From assembly GCF_003002095.1 (NCBI RefSeq), contig NZ_PVZC01000002.1, positions 558,001 to 622,000 on the forward strand: a stretch of DNA of 64,000 nucleotides, read 5' to 3'. This stretch comes from Allonocardiopsis opalescens. Its GTDB lineage: Bacteria; Actinomycetota; Actinomycetes; Streptosporangiales; Streptosporangiaceae. The first letter of the stretch is position 1; each line of letters opens with the position of its first letter. Below are positions 24,145 through 32,677 of this stretch, in pieces. Both the position numbers and the translations under genes were made by a program. Under the pieces are notes generated by a model. It was not told the DNA's origin and ran no database searches. It was given only the letters and a program-made list of their open reading frames with translations.

Positions 24145-25419
24145 ATGACGACCCAGTCCCCCGCCGCCGAGGCGCCCGCCGAGCGCGGGCAGTTCTCGGC
24201 CGACGTGCGCGAGCACACCGCCGCATCCGCGATCCAGGACTACCTGGTCAAGATCCGGTCCGGCGACCTCGGCGCGCTGCCGGCCGTCCTGGGCCTGGTC
24301 GCGCTGTTCATCCTGTTCAGCGCGCTGCGGCCGGAGACCTTCCCCTCGCCGCTGAACATGGCCAACCTGCTGCTGCAGGCCATGTCGATCACCCTGCTGG
24401 CCCTCGGGCTGGTCTTCGTGCTGCTGATCGGCGAGATCGACCTGTCGGCCGGCGTGGCCAGCGGCGCCTCGGCGGCGGTGATGGCGACGGCGCTCGCCGA
24501 CGCCGGGCTGCCCTGGTTCGCGGCGGCGGCCGGCGCCATCCTGACCGGTGTCGTCATCGGGGCCGCCATCGGCGCGATGGTGGTGCTGGTGGGCATCCCG
24601 TCCTTCGTGGTCAGCCTCGCCTTCTTCCTCGGCCTGCAGGGCATCACCCTGTGGCTGATCGGCCAGGGCGGGTCCATCCCGGTCCGCGACGAGGTCATCT
24701 CCGCGGTGGCCAACGAGAACCTGCCGTTGGCGGCCGGCTGGGTGCTGTGCGCGCTGTGCGTGCTCGCCTACGCGGGCGCCGTCCTGTACGGCTGGTCGCG
24801 CAAGCGGGCCGGCGGGCTGGCCCGCGACCCGCTCCCGGTGGTCATCGGGAAGGCCGTCGCGGTCGGCCTGCTCATCATCGGCGCCACCGCCCTGCTCAGC
24901 GTCGACCGGGCGCCGTCCCCGACGGTGTTCCTGGGCGGCGTCCCGGTCGGTGTGCCGGTCGTGCTGGCCTTCCTGCTGGCCGCCGGCTTCGTGCTCACCC
25001 GCACCCGCTTCGGCCGGCACATCTACGCGGTGGGCGGCAATGCCGAGGCGGCCCGGCGGGCCGGCATCAACGTGGCGCGGGTCCGGTTCACCATGTTCGT
25101 CATCTGCTCGGGCCTGGCCGCGGTCAGCGGGATCGTCGCGGCCGCCCGCATCGGCTCGGTGGCGCCCGACGCGGGCGGCGGCAACACCCTGCTGTACGCG
25201 GTGGGCGCGGCCGTCATCGGCGGCGTCAGCCTGTTCGGCGGCCGCGGCCGGGTGGTGGCCGCGCTGCTGGGCGGCCTGGTCATCTCCGTGATCGCCAACG
25301 GCCTCGGCCTGATCGGGCTGCCGGCCTTCGCCAACTTCCTGATCACCGGCGGCGTGCTGCTGGTGGCGGCCAGCGTGGACGCGCTCGCCCGGAGGCGCCG
25401 GCAGGCGGCTGGTCGCTGA
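24145..25419 (+). CDS. Sugar ABC transporter permease (XylH-like)
   Basis: The product has 424 residues from ATG 24145 with GAGGGGGAAG upstream. Multiple hydrophobic segments are present. Family motifs are GEIDLSAGVASGASAAVM in the first third and TRFGRHIYAVGGNAEAARRAGINVARVR near residue 290, typical of ribose/xylose-type permeases (BPD_transp_2). Its length and extra mid-protein segment match XylH rather than RbsC. It is followed two bases later by the ROK regulator gene. Confidence 0.95.
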   Translation: MTTQSPAAEAPAERGQFSADVREHTAASAIQDYLVKIRSGDLGALPAVLGLVALFILFSALRPETFPSPLNMANLLLQAMSITLLALGLVFVLLIGEIDLSAGVASGASAAVMATALADAGLPWFAAAAGAILTGVVIGAAIGAMVVLVGIPSFVVSLAFFLGLQGITLWLIGQGGSIPVRDEVISAVANENLPLAAGWVLCALCVLAYAGAVLYGWSRKRAGGLARDPLPVVIGKAVAVGLLIIGATALLSVDRAPSPTVFLGGVPVGVPVVLAFLLAAGFVLTRTRFGRHIYAVGGNAEAARRAGINVARVRFTMFVICSGLAAVSGIVAAARIGSVAPDAGGGNTLLYAVGAAVIGGVSLFGGRGRVVAALLGGLVISVIANGLGLIGLPAFANFLITGGVLLVAASVDALARRRRQAAGR

Positions 25420-25421
25420 CG

Positions 25422-26705
25422 ATGCCGTCGCCGCGGCCTCCACGGGGCTCCACCCAGGACGACGTACGCCGCCACAACCTCTCGCTGATCCTGCGGGAAC
25501 TGCACCGCCACGGCCCGCGCTCGCGTGCGGAGCTGACCGCGCGGATGGGCCTGAACCGCAGCACGATCGGCGCGCTGGTGGCCGAGCTGGCGGCGGCCGG
25601 GCTGGTGTACGAGCGCCGCCCCCGCCCCGGCGAGGGCGGCGCCGGGGACCGGGCGGTGCCCGGCGGGCCGGTGCCCCCGGCGCCGCGCGACGGCGCCCGC
25701 CGCCGGGCGGGCCGCCCCTCGCTGACGGTCACCCCGCACAGCGAGACGGTGTACGTCATCGCGGTGAACCTGGGCGTGCGGCGGCTGCACGTGGCGCTGG
25801 TCGGCCTGGGCGGCGCGGTGCTGGCCAGGCGGCGGCTCGACGACCAGTTCGGGCCGGGCGACCCCGGCAGCGCCGTGGCGGCGATCGTGCGGACCTGCCG
25901 CGAGCTGATGGCCGGCACGCCGCCGGACGCCCGCTGCCTGGGCATGGGGGTCGCGGTGCCGGCCGTGCTGCGCGAGCGCGACGGCTTCGTGCGCTTCGCG
26001 CCGAACCTCGGCTGGAAGGACGTGCCGCTGGGCGCGCCGCTGTCGCAGGCGCTGGGCATGCCGGTCGCCGTCGGGAACGAGGCGAACCTCGGGGTGATCG
26101 CCGAGCACCTGCGCGGCCGCGCCGTCGGCTTCGCGCACGTGATCTTCATGTACGGCGAGGTGGGCGTCGGCGGCGGCGTGATCGTCGGCGACCGGCTGCT
26201 GGGCGGCAGCGGCGGCTACGCGGGCGAGATCGGGCACATCGTGGTGAACCCGCAAGGGCGGGTCTGCCGCTGCGGCACCCGGGGCTGCCTGGAGACCGAG
26301 CTGGGCGCCGACGCGGTGCTGCGCGCGGTCGGCGCCGGCCAGGACGCCGACCCGCAGGACGTCAGCACCCTGTTCGACGGCCGCGAACTGCCCGGTCTCG
26401 ACTCACTCAGCCGCTGGCTGGGTATCGGGGTGGGCATGCTGGTGAACATCTTCAACCCCGACATCGTGGTGCTGGGCGGCCACCTGGGGCCGATGTTCGA
26501 GGCGGGCGCCGCCCAGGTGCGGGCCGAGGTGGCGCGCCGCTCGCTGCGCGCGCCCTGGGAGCAGGTGCGGATCGTGCCCTCCCGGCTCGGCAACGACGCG
26601 CTGCTCGGCGGTGCGGCCGAACTCGCCTTCGCGCCGCTGCTGCACGATCCGCTCGGGGTGGTGCAGCAGGGGTCCCGCGCGGCGCAGGCGCGGGTGGAAT
26701 GGTAA
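25422..26705 (+). CDS. ROK-family transcriptional regulator (Rok7B7-like)
   Basis: The product has 427 residues. The start ATG lies two bases after the permease stop, so the gene is translationally coupled to the transporter. An N-terminal winged helix (DDVRRHNLSLILRELHRHGPRSRAELTARMGLNRSTIGALVAEL) is followed by an unusually long Gly/Ala/Pro linker (about 65-110) and a ROK domain. GHIVVNPQGRVCRCGTRGCLE holds the zinc Cys cluster. In Streptomyces coelicolor, rok7B7 neighbours xylFGH and controls xylose uptake and carbon repression. The same job is inferred from the same neighbourhood. Confidence 0.93.
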   Translation: MPSPRPPRGSTQDDVRRHNLSLILRELHRHGPRSRAELTARMGLNRSTIGALVAELAAAGLVYERRPRPGEGGAGDRAVPGGPVPPAPRDGARRRAGRPSLTVTPHSETVYVIAVNLGVRRLHVALVGLGGAVLARRRLDDQFGPGDPGSAVAAIVRTCRELMAGTPPDARCLGMGVAVPAVLRERDGFVRFAPNLGWKDVPLGAPLSQALGMPVAVGNEANLGVIAEHLRGRAVGFAHVIFMYGEVGVGGGVIVGDRLLGGSGGYAGEIGHIVVNPQGRVCRCGTRGCLETELGADAVLRAVGAGQDADPQDVSTLFDGRELPGLDSLSRWLGIGVGMLVNIFNPDIVVLGGHLGPMFEAGAAQVRAEVARRSLRAPWEQVRIVPSRLGNDALLGGAAELAFAPLLHDPLGVVQQGSRAAQARVEW

Positions 26706-26954
26706 AGGCGCGGGGCGACGAAACGGGCGATAGCGTGGCGTGACGCCCGGCTGCCCGGCGGCGTCCGTTCCGGTACGCTCGCCATACGTACGGGACCAGC
26801 CGGTCACCGTCCGCTCCTCGGGCGGCCCGCCGCACGGCTCGTGTCGCGAGGACGACCAACCGAACACCGAGACGTCCGGACCGGGGGTCCGCGCACCGGC
26901 GGCGCGCGCCCGGGCCCGTCCCGGCGCCTTTCCGGACCCGGCAGGATAGAGACC

Positions 26955-28307
26955 GTGGCCAAAACGATCACGCTGATCGCCGTCGGTACGCGCGGCGACA
27001 CCCAGCCCTACGTGGCGCTCGGCCGCGCGCTGACGGCGCGCGGCTACCTGGTCCGGCTGGCCGCGAACAAGAGCTACGCGGGCCTGGTCACCGGCGCGGG
27101 CCTGGAGCACATCCCGCTCGGCGTCGACCCCCAGCTGCTGCTGTCGGGGCCGGAGGGCCAGGAGCTGCTGAGCAAGGGCCACCGCCCGCTGCGCTTCCTG
27201 CGCGGGCTGAAGAAGCTGGTCGCCCCGGTCATCGACGACTACTTCGCCGAGCTGGAGGCGGCCGGCGAGGGCGCCGACGCGGTCGTCTACTCCACCATGG
27301 GCTTCATGGGCTCCTGCGCGGCCGAGCGCGACGGCCGTCCCACCCTGCACGCCCAGCTCCAGCCGATGGAGCCCACCCGCGAGTTCCCGGTGTTCGGCGG
27401 GGAGCGGTCCTTCGGCAAGCTCGGCAACCGCCTCAGCTACACCGCCTTCGAGCAGGTCGCCTGGCACCTCGCCCGCGAGGCCACCAACCGGGGCCGCTCG
27501 GAGCGGATCGGGCTCGACCCCATCGGGCGGCGCGGCGCCTTCCACTACCTGCGCGACGCCGAGGTGCCGGTGCTGGCCGCGTTCAGCCCCACCCTGGTGC
27601 CCAGACCCATGGGCTGGAAGCGCCACGTCCACATCACCGGCTTCTGGTTCCACGACGCGCCCGACGACTACCGGCCCTCCCCCGAGCTGGCCGCCTTCCT
27701 CGCCGCCGGCCCGCCGCCGGTCTACGTCGGCTTCGGCAGCATGGTCCCGCCCGAGGGCATGGCCGAGACGGTCCGCGAGGGCGTCCGCCGGGCCGGGGTG
27801 CGCGCGATCATCCTGGGCGACCCGCGCGAGCAGCCCTCCGACGACCAGTTCCACGTCGTCTCCGACGTGCCGCACAACTGGCTGTTCCCCCGGGTGGCCG
27901 CGGTGGTGCACCACGGCGGGGCCGGTACCACCGCCGCCGGGCTGCGGGCGGGGGCGCCCACCATCATCTGCCCGTTCATCTCCGACCAGCCCTTCTGGGG
28001 GGCGCGGGTGCACGCCATCGGGGCGGGTCCGGCTCCGCTGCTGGCCAGGAAGCTCACCGCCGAGGACCTCGGCGAGGCGATCCGCGCCGCCGTCGCCGAC
28101 CCCGCGATGCGCGAGAGCGCCGCCGCGGCGGGTCGGATGATCAAGGCCGAGCGCGGTGCCGACGTCGCGGCCGACGTGATCGAGGACACCATGGGCGCCG
28201 GCTCCGGCTGGGGTCCGCCGTCCGCACCGGCCAAGCGGCCGCGGCGCGTGCGCCGGATCAGGATCAGGCGCCCCCGGCTCCGCTCGCTCTCGCTGCGCCG
28301 CTCCTGA
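26955..28307 (+). CDS. GT1/UGT-like glycosyltransferase
   Basis: The product has 450 residues from GTG 26955 behind AGGA. The N-terminal half begins TITLIAVGTRGDTQPYVALGRALTARGYLVRLAA, the acceptor domain of glycosyltransferase family 28/UGT proteins. The C-terminal half holds VYVGFGSM and the donor-sugar site HHGGAGTTAAGLRAGAPTIICPFISDQPFWGARV (about 318-350). Relatives are sterol glucosyltransferases and antibiotic glycosyltransferases. The end is Arg-rich. The acceptor is unknown and no biosynthetic cluster is visible. Its 3' end overlaps the convergent GNAT gene by 44 bp. Confidence 0.92.
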   Translation: MAKTITLIAVGTRGDTQPYVALGRALTARGYLVRLAANKSYAGLVTGAGLEHIPLGVDPQLLLSGPEGQELLSKGHRPLRFLRGLKKLVAPVIDDYFAELEAAGEGADAVVYSTMGFMGSCAAERDGRPTLHAQLQPMEPTREFPVFGGERSFGKLGNRLSYTAFEQVAWHLAREATNRGRSERIGLDPIGRRGAFHYLRDAEVPVLAAFSPTLVPRPMGWKRHVHITGFWFHDAPDDYRPSPELAAFLAAGPPPVYVGFGSMVPPEGMAETVREGVRRAGVRAIILGDPREQPSDDQFHVVSDVPHNWLFPRVAAVVHHGGAGTTAAGLRAGAPTIICPFISDQPFWGARVHAIGAGPAPLLARKLTAEDLGEAIRAAVADPAMRESAAAAGRMIKAERGADVAADVIEDTMGAGSGWGPPSAPAKRPRRVRRIRIRRPRLRSLSLRRS

Positions 28308-28770
28308 GCCCGGCGGGCGGTGGCTCCTCCTCGAAGCGGAGCTCCTTCTCGAAGCACAGGCTGAGCGGGTTGCCGGCGTACATGCCATAGGCCGGGATCG
28401 GCCGGTAGCCCGAACGGGTGTAGAGCCCCACGGCCTCCGGCTGGCGGGTGCCGGCCTCCAGCCGCAGCAGCTCGTGGCCGGCGGCGCGGGCGGCGTCCTC
28501 CAGCGCGGCCAGCAGCAGCCGGGAGATGCCCTCGCCGCGCCGGTCGGGCCGCACGTACATGCGCTTCAGCTCGGCGGTGCGCTCGTCCAGGCGCTGGACG
28601 GCGCCGCAGCCGACGGCCTCGCCGCCGTCGACGGCCACCAGGAAGCGGGCGGCGGGGTCGAGCGGGAAGTGGCCGTCCTCGTCGCCGTAGCGCTCGGCCA
28701 GCTCGGCCTGCTGGGCGGCGACCAGCCGGGACAGCTCGGGGTCGGCGGGCTCGCGGGTTTCGATGACCAC
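28264..28770 (-). CDS. GNAT-family N-acetyltransferase
   Basis: The product has 168 residues from GTG 28770; no strong ribosome site is seen, so the start is tentative. The GNAT acetyl-CoA site reads LKRMYVRPDRRGEGISRLLLAALEDAARAAGHELLRLEAGTRQPEAVGLYTRSGYRPI. The last 23 residues are low-complexity and run antisense into the glycosyltransferase gene, so the functional domain ends earlier. Substrate unknown. Confidence 0.85.
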   Translation of the reverse strand: MVIETREPADPELSRLVAAQQAELAERYGDEDGHFPLDPAARFLVAVDGGEAVGCGAVQRLDERTAELKRMYVRPDRRGEGISRLLLAALEDAARAAGHELLRLEAGTRQPEAVGLYTRSGYRPIPAYGMYAGNPLSLCFEKELRFEEEPPPAGLRSGAARASGAGGA

Positions 28771-28834
28771 CTGGCGAAAACTACCCGACCGCGCGTTTCG
28801 GCGGTGTTTCCACGCGGGGCGGCCGCCGCGCTGC

Positions 28835-29296
28835 TCAGCCGAGCCGGGCCGGGAAGCCGCCGGTGGCGATCGGCCCCCAGCGGTTCGGGGTGACCCGCAG
28901 CAGCGACTTGCCCTGGCGGAGCATGGCGGCGCGGTACTCGTCCCAGTCGGGGTGCTCCCCGGCGATGGAGCGGAAGTACTCCACCAGCGGCTCCACCGCC
29001 TCGGGCACGTCGAGCACCTCGGCCGTGCCGTCGACCTGCACCCAGGGGCCGTCGAAGTCGTCGGAGAGCACGACCACCGATACCTCGGGCCGGCTGCGCG
29101 CGTTGCGGGCCTTGGCGCGCTCGGGGTAGGTGGACACCACGATGCGCCCCTCGCCGTCGAGCCCGCAGGTGACCGGCGAGGCCTGCGGCCCTCCGTCGGC
29201 ACGGCGGGTGATCAGCAGGGCGTGGTGGCGGGGGCGGACGAACTCCAGCAGTTCGTCGCGGCCGACGGTCTGGTTGGTGGCGATTCTGGGACTCAC
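28835..29296 (-). CDS. PPOX-class, probably F420-dependent, oxidoreductase
   Basis: The product has 153 residues from GTG 29296. It has the split-barrel fold of pyridoxamine-phosphate-oxidase relatives: HHALLITRRADGGPQASPVTCGLDGEGRIVVSTYPERAKARNARSRPEVSVVVLSDD, then WVQVDGTAEVLDVPEA. Actinomycete proteins of this length and motif set commonly use F420 or FMN to reduce small molecules. The gene stands between the GNAT and SDR genes on the same strand, but gaps of 60-100 bp suggest separate promoters. Confidence 0.88.
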   Translation of the reverse strand: MSPRIATNQTVGRDELLEFVRPRHHALLITRRADGGPQASPVTCGLDGEGRIVVSTYPERAKARNARSRPEVSVVVLSDDFDGPWVQVDGTAEVLDVPEAVEPLVEYFRSIAGEHPDWDEYRAAMLRQGKSLLRVTPNRWGPIATGGFPARLG

Positions 29297-29397
29297 CCGC
29301 CCAGTCTAGGACCGCGCCCCCGCTCGTCCCCGAGCCGACACGGCGCCGCCCGCCGCGCTCTCTGCCGCGCCGGCGGCACCGGGCCTGAGGCGGCCGC

Positions 29398-30321
29398 TCA
29401 GTCCCAGCTGTAGCCGACCCCGGTGAGCCGTTCCGACAGCTCCCACAGGGCGCGGCCGGTCTCGGGGTCGTCGGCGCCCCGGGGCAGCGGGACGCGGGTG
29501 GGCGCGCCACGGGACTCGCCGGCGCCGCCGGGGCCGATGAAGGCGCCGCCGGGCACGGTGGGGTCGGTGGCGGCGTACAGGGAGGGCAGCGCGGCGCGCT
29601 CCGGGCTGTGGCCGAGGACGGGTTCGAGCGCGGTGCGGGTCAGCCAGCGGACGAGGCTGGAGCCGTGCCGCTGGATGCCGGTGTCGCTGGTGCCGGGGTG
29701 CGCGGCCATCGCGTGCAGGTCGGTGCCTGCGGCCCGCCGGTCCAGTTCCTCGGTGAAGACGACATTGGCGAACTTCGACAGCGCGTAGGCCCGCATCGGC
29801 CGGTAGCCGCCCTCGCTGTTGACGTCGGCGAGCGCGGCGGAGCGCCAGCGCGAGGCCATCGCGCTGACGGTGACCACCCGGGCTGCCTCGGCCTTGAGCA
29901 GCGCGGGCAGCAGCCGGCCGGTGAGCGCGAAGTGGCCGAGGTGGTTGGTGCCGAAGGTCAGCTCGAAGCCGTCGGCGGTGGTGCGCCGCTCCGGCACGGC
30001 CATCACCCCGGCGTTGTTGACCAGCAGGTCCAGCGGGCGGCCCGCGGTGAGCACCTGCTCGGCGGCGCGCTCGACCGAGGAGAGGTCGGCCAGGTCGAGC
30101 ACGAGGTGTTCCAGGTCCGCGCCCGGCGCGCGCCGCGCGATGCCGGCGGCGGCCCGGTCGAGCGCCTCGGGCTTGCGGCCGGCCAGCAGCACGGTGGCGC
30201 CCGCGCGGGCCAGCCCGAGCGCTGTCTCCAGGCCGATCCCCCCGGCCGCGCCGGTGACCAGCGCCAGCCGGCCGTGCTGCGGCGGGATGTCGGCCGCGCT
30301 CCACCCGTTTCGTCCGGACAT
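29398..30321 (-). CDS. Short-chain dehydrogenase/reductase
   Basis: The product has 307 residues. The NAD(P) site is TGAAGGIG (about 24-31), followed by NNAG (about 107-110), a catalytic Ser in VTVSAM and YALSK (Tyr/Lys pair). The sequence resembles the retinol-dehydrogenase-like 'classical' SDRs of actinomycetes. It is divergent from a TetR regulator; two matching operator-like repeats lie between the genes, so TetR probably controls it. The substrate is unknown. Confidence 0.92.
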   Translation of the reverse strand: MSGRNGWSAADIPPQHGRLALVTGAAGGIGLETALGLARAGATVLLAGRKPEALDRAAAGIARRAPGADLEHLVLDLADLSSVERAAEQVLTAGRPLDLLVNNAGVMAVPERRTTADGFELTFGTNHLGHFALTGRLLPALLKAEAARVVTVSAMASRWRSAALADVNSEGGYRPMRAYALSKFANVVFTEELDRRAAGTDLHAMAAHPGTSDTGIQRHGSSLVRWLTRTALEPVLGHSPERAALPSLYAATDPTVPGGAFIGPGGAGESRGAPTRVPLPRGADDPETGRALWELSERLTGVGYSWD

Positions 30322-30335
30322 CGCCCACTCCTGAC

Positions 30336-30410
30336 TGAATGTTCATTCAATAACTCCGTCCAGCGAAGCAGCCGGGACACCGACTTGTCAACTGAACATT
30401 CACTCAATAA
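30336..30410. promoter_or_regulatory. Pair of TetR operator-like sites
   Basis: TGAATGTTCATTCAATAA (30336-30353; the first 14 bases are a perfect palindrome) and TGAACATTCACTCAATAA (30393-30410) agree at 15 of 18 positions and lie in the same orientation, 57 bp apart, in the 99-bp gap between SDR and TetR genes. They are AT-rich in a GC-rich background. Most likely each covers one of the divergent promoters. Confidence 0.75.
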
Positions 30411-30420
30411 CCTGGCCGCC

Positions 30421-30978
30421 ATGCCCACCCGCGATCCCGAGGCCAAGCGGCGGCGGCTGCTCGACGCCGCCCGCGCCGAGTTCGCCGCCCACGGGATCGC
30501 CGGCGCCCGGGTCGACCGGATCGCCAAGCGCGCCGGGTGCAGCGCCGGGCTCGTCTACACCTACTTCGGCGGCAAGGACGAGCTGTTCGACGCCGTCTTC
30601 GCCGACGTGGTGGACGGCGCCGTCACCGAGGTGCCGATCACCCCCGACGACATTCCCGGCTACGCCGGGCGCCTCTTCGACGCGCACGAGCGCCATCCCG
30701 AGGTCGCCCGGGTGGTCGGCTGGTACCGGCTCGAGCGCGGCACCGCCCTGCCGTCCTCGGCCGGCGCGGCGACCGGCGCCAAGGTGGCGGCGGTGCGCGC
30801 CGCCCAGGAGGCGGGCACCGTCTCCCGCCGCTTCGACGCCGAGCAGCTGATCGCGCTCGTGCTGACCCTCTCGGCGATGTGGACCGCCGCCTCCGTCGAG
30901 GCCGGATCCGACGCGGCCGACCGCGCGGTGCGCCGCGCCACCGTGGTCGACGCCGTCCGCCGCCTGGTCGAGCCCTGA
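30421..30978 (+). CDS. TetR-family transcriptional regulator
   Basis: The product has 185 residues from ATG 30421. The DNA-binding domain is standard: PEAKRRRLLDAARAEFAAHGIAGARVDRIAKRAGCSAGLVYTYFGGKDELFDAVF (about 6-60). The ligand domain is Ala-rich and resembles TetR proteins with a C-terminal TetR_C domain. It faces the SDR gene across two operator-like repeats and is likely autoregulated. Confidence 0.93.
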   Translation: MPTRDPEAKRRRLLDAARAEFAAHGIAGARVDRIAKRAGCSAGLVYTYFGGKDELFDAVFADVVDGAVTEVPITPDDIPGYAGRLFDAHERHPEVARVVGWYRLERGTALPSSAGAATGAKVAAVRAAQEAGTVSRRFDAEQLIALVLTLSAMWTAASVEAGSDAADRAVRRATVVDAVRRLVEP

Positions 30979-31018
30979 GGCCGCGCCAGAGGACGGCGGG
31001 GGCGGCCGCCCGCCGCGC

Positions 31019-31747
31019 TCAGGCCGCCTCGGCGCCGAAGGACGAGGTCCCCAGCAGCCGCCAGTCCCGGCACTGGTCGCCGTACTGCCCGAGCAGCCGG
31101 CGGGTCTCGGGGTGGCCGGGGCCGAGCACCCGCGTCAGCTCGCCGATCGCGAACTCGTAGCAGACCCGCGCCTCGCCGCGCCGGCCGGCGCAGGCGTAGG
31201 CGTCGGCCAGCTCCGCGCGGGTCAGCAGGGTGACGGGGTCGTCGGGGCCCGCGACCCGCTCCAGCTCGGCCATCGCCTCCTCAAGCAGCGGCACGGCGTG
31301 GTCGGGGCGGTGCAGCAGCAGGTAGGCCGAGCCCAGCTCCCGGCGCGCGTCCAGCGTCTCGGGCCGGTTCGGGCCGAGCGCGTACAGGGAGTCGTGCACG
31401 GCGTGCTCCATCAGCGGCACCGCGGAACCCACCCGGCCCTGCTGCACATAGACCCGGGCCAGCTCGCGGCGGGCCGACAGCACCTCCGGGTCGGCGGGGC
31501 CGCGCCGGCACTCCAGCCGGGCCAGCCGGTCCCGCAGCCGGCGCGCGCTCGGCGGCTGGCCGAGCAGCACCAACATCAGGCAGCCGACGGCCGCCGTCAG
31601 CAGCACCGCCGCCGCCACCAGCGCCCCCATGCCGAGCTGCGCCCAGCCGGGCGGCAGCAGGACGAGACCGAGGAAGAGTCCGACCAGCGCGGCGATCCCC
31701 AGGGTCCGCAACCCCACCGCCACCGGTCCTCTCGACGGGTTCTGCAC
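31019..31747 (-). CDS. Membrane-anchored tetratricopeptide-repeat protein
   Basis: The product has 242 residues from GTG 31747. Two hydrophobic segments (about 13-35 and 39-63) anchor the N-terminus. From about residue 85 there are three to four TPR-like units of 42 residues (ELARVYVQQGRVGSAVPLMEHAV, ELGSAYLLLHRPDHAVPLLEEAM, ELADAYACAGRRGEARVCYEFAI), of the kinesin-light-chain style. It probably scaffolds proteins at the inner face of the membrane; no enzyme motif is seen. Confidence 0.8.
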   Translation of the reverse strand: MQNPSRGPVAVGLRTLGIAALVGLFLGLVLLPPGWAQLGMGALVAAAVLLTAAVGCLMLVLLGQPPSARRLRDRLARLECRRGPADPEVLSARRELARVYVQQGRVGSAVPLMEHAVHDSLYALGPNRPETLDARRELGSAYLLLHRPDHAVPLLEEAMAELERVAGPDDPVTLLTRAELADAYACAGRRGEARVCYEFAIGELTRVLGPGHPETRRLLGQYGDQCRDWRLLGTSSFGAEAA

Positions 31748-32346
31748 GCGAGCTCACCCCCACAGCACACTGCACACTGCTCCCGTGACGCCGCGGGCCG
31801 GACGGGGCGGGTCGAGGTGGATACCGCCCCGTTTGACCCAACGATCTACAGATGCCCCGGATGCACCGCCGGAGAACCTGTCCGGGAGGCCAGGGAACCG
31901 TGCGCCGCGGTCAGGGTGCGGATCGCCGCCGCGGCCCCGTTTAATCCGTTGCGCCGCCCACCCGGCTCCGGCACCCTGAATCACGTCAGCGGGCCGCTGA
32001 GACCGGCCCAGGGCACACCGGAAGGAGGCCGCCATGGACGCGAAACGGCTGATGCCGCTACTGCCGCCGCGCAGCGCTCCGGCGGCGCTCGCCGGCGGCG
32101 CGCCGCTGGGCGCGCACCGGTGGTCCGGCGTCGCGTGCCCTTCCCCGCTCCGCCCGGCCGAGTCCCCGCTCGGCCGCTACGAGCACGGCACCCTCGCCGG
32201 CACCGGCCGGAGGTGTGGCGACTAGGTCCGTTCCGGGCCCGTACGAGCCGCCCTCCGGGACCCGTCCTGGACGGCGGCTCGGCTCCGTCCGGGCGCCCCC
32301 CGCCCCTACCACCGCCCGATCGCGGGCGGCACTCCTCGCACACCTT
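31748..32346. other. 600-bp region before the tRNA genes
   Basis: There is no well-supported large gene. The left part should carry the promoter of the minus-strand TPR gene. A CCGTTTGACCC-like AT-poor tract near 31830 and the CCGTTTAATCCGTTGCGCC stretch near 31937 are the only less GC-rich points. A 63-codon frame with a strong ribosome site occupies 32034-32225 (listed separately). Confidence 0.4.
32034..32225 (+). CDS. Possible small protein, 63 residues
   Basis: The ATG has GGAAGGAGG six bases upstream, better than most starts in this window. The peptide begins MDAKRLMPLLPPRSAPAALAGG and is Pro/Ala/Gly-rich without a clear domain or membrane segment. It may be a real short protein or a chance frame in GC-rich DNA. 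No recognisable family. Confidence 0.35.
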   Translation: MDAKRLMPLLPPRSAPAALAGGAPLGAHRWSGVACPSPLRPAESPLGRYEHGTLAGTGRRCGD

Positions 32347-32431
32347 GCCCGGGTGGCGGAATTGGCAGACGCACCGGATTCAGGATCCGGCGGCCCACGG
32401 GCCACTGCAGGTTCGACTCCTGTCCCGGGTA
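32347..32431 (+). tRNA. tRNA-Leu (CAG)
   Basis: An 85-nt tRNA: acceptor GCCCGGG pairs with CCCGGGT (G-U at the first pair). The D-arm is GCGGAATTGGCAGACGC, the anticodon stem CCGGA/TCCGG with loop TTCAGGA (CAG at 32381-32383), followed by a long variable arm of class II type and T-arm CAGG-TTCGACT-CCTG. The CCA end is not encoded. CAG reads CUG, the main Leu codon in this GC-rich genome. Confidence 0.95.
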
Positions 32432-32559
32432 CCGGCGCTTCCCCGCGATCGTGCGGTGAAGACCGCCGCGATCACCCGGTTCGTCCGCGAAGGCTCAATC
32501 AGCGCCTGAGGGGGCATAACCGGGAGGACACATCGGCAGCGAGATGACAACAGTCCACT

Positions 32560-32651
32560 GGAGGGGCCAGCCGAAGGATGGCGGCGGCCGCGGTTTGGAG
32601 AACCGTCGGGGACGGGTGCGTCCCGTAGGGGTTCGATCCCCCTTCCCTCCG
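32560..32651 (+). tRNA. tRNA-Ser (GGA)
   Basis: A 92-nt class II tRNA: acceptor GGAGGGG pairs with TCCCTCC (last pair G-U), anticodon stem GCGGT/ACCGT with loop TTGGAGA (GGA at 32597-32599). The variable arm is GGGAC/GTCCC, the T-arm AGGGG-TTCGATC-CCCCT, and the discriminator is G, as in serine tRNAs. The D-region is longer than usual and positions 8-9 read CC, so the D-arm fold is the least certain part. CCA is not encoded. Confidence 0.8.
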
Positions 32652-32677
32652 CACAGCCCGCAAAGGAGGTGCGCCCG

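Noticed and set aside
21027-28307. A biosynthetic gene cluster suggested by a thioesterase and a glycosyltransferase
   Set aside because: A sugar transporter locus lies between them and no synthase, carrier or tailoring genes are present.
32347-32651. tRNA genes as an attachment site of an integrated element
   Set aside because: No integrase and no repeated tRNA 3' end was seen nearby; the flanking genes look like core genome.
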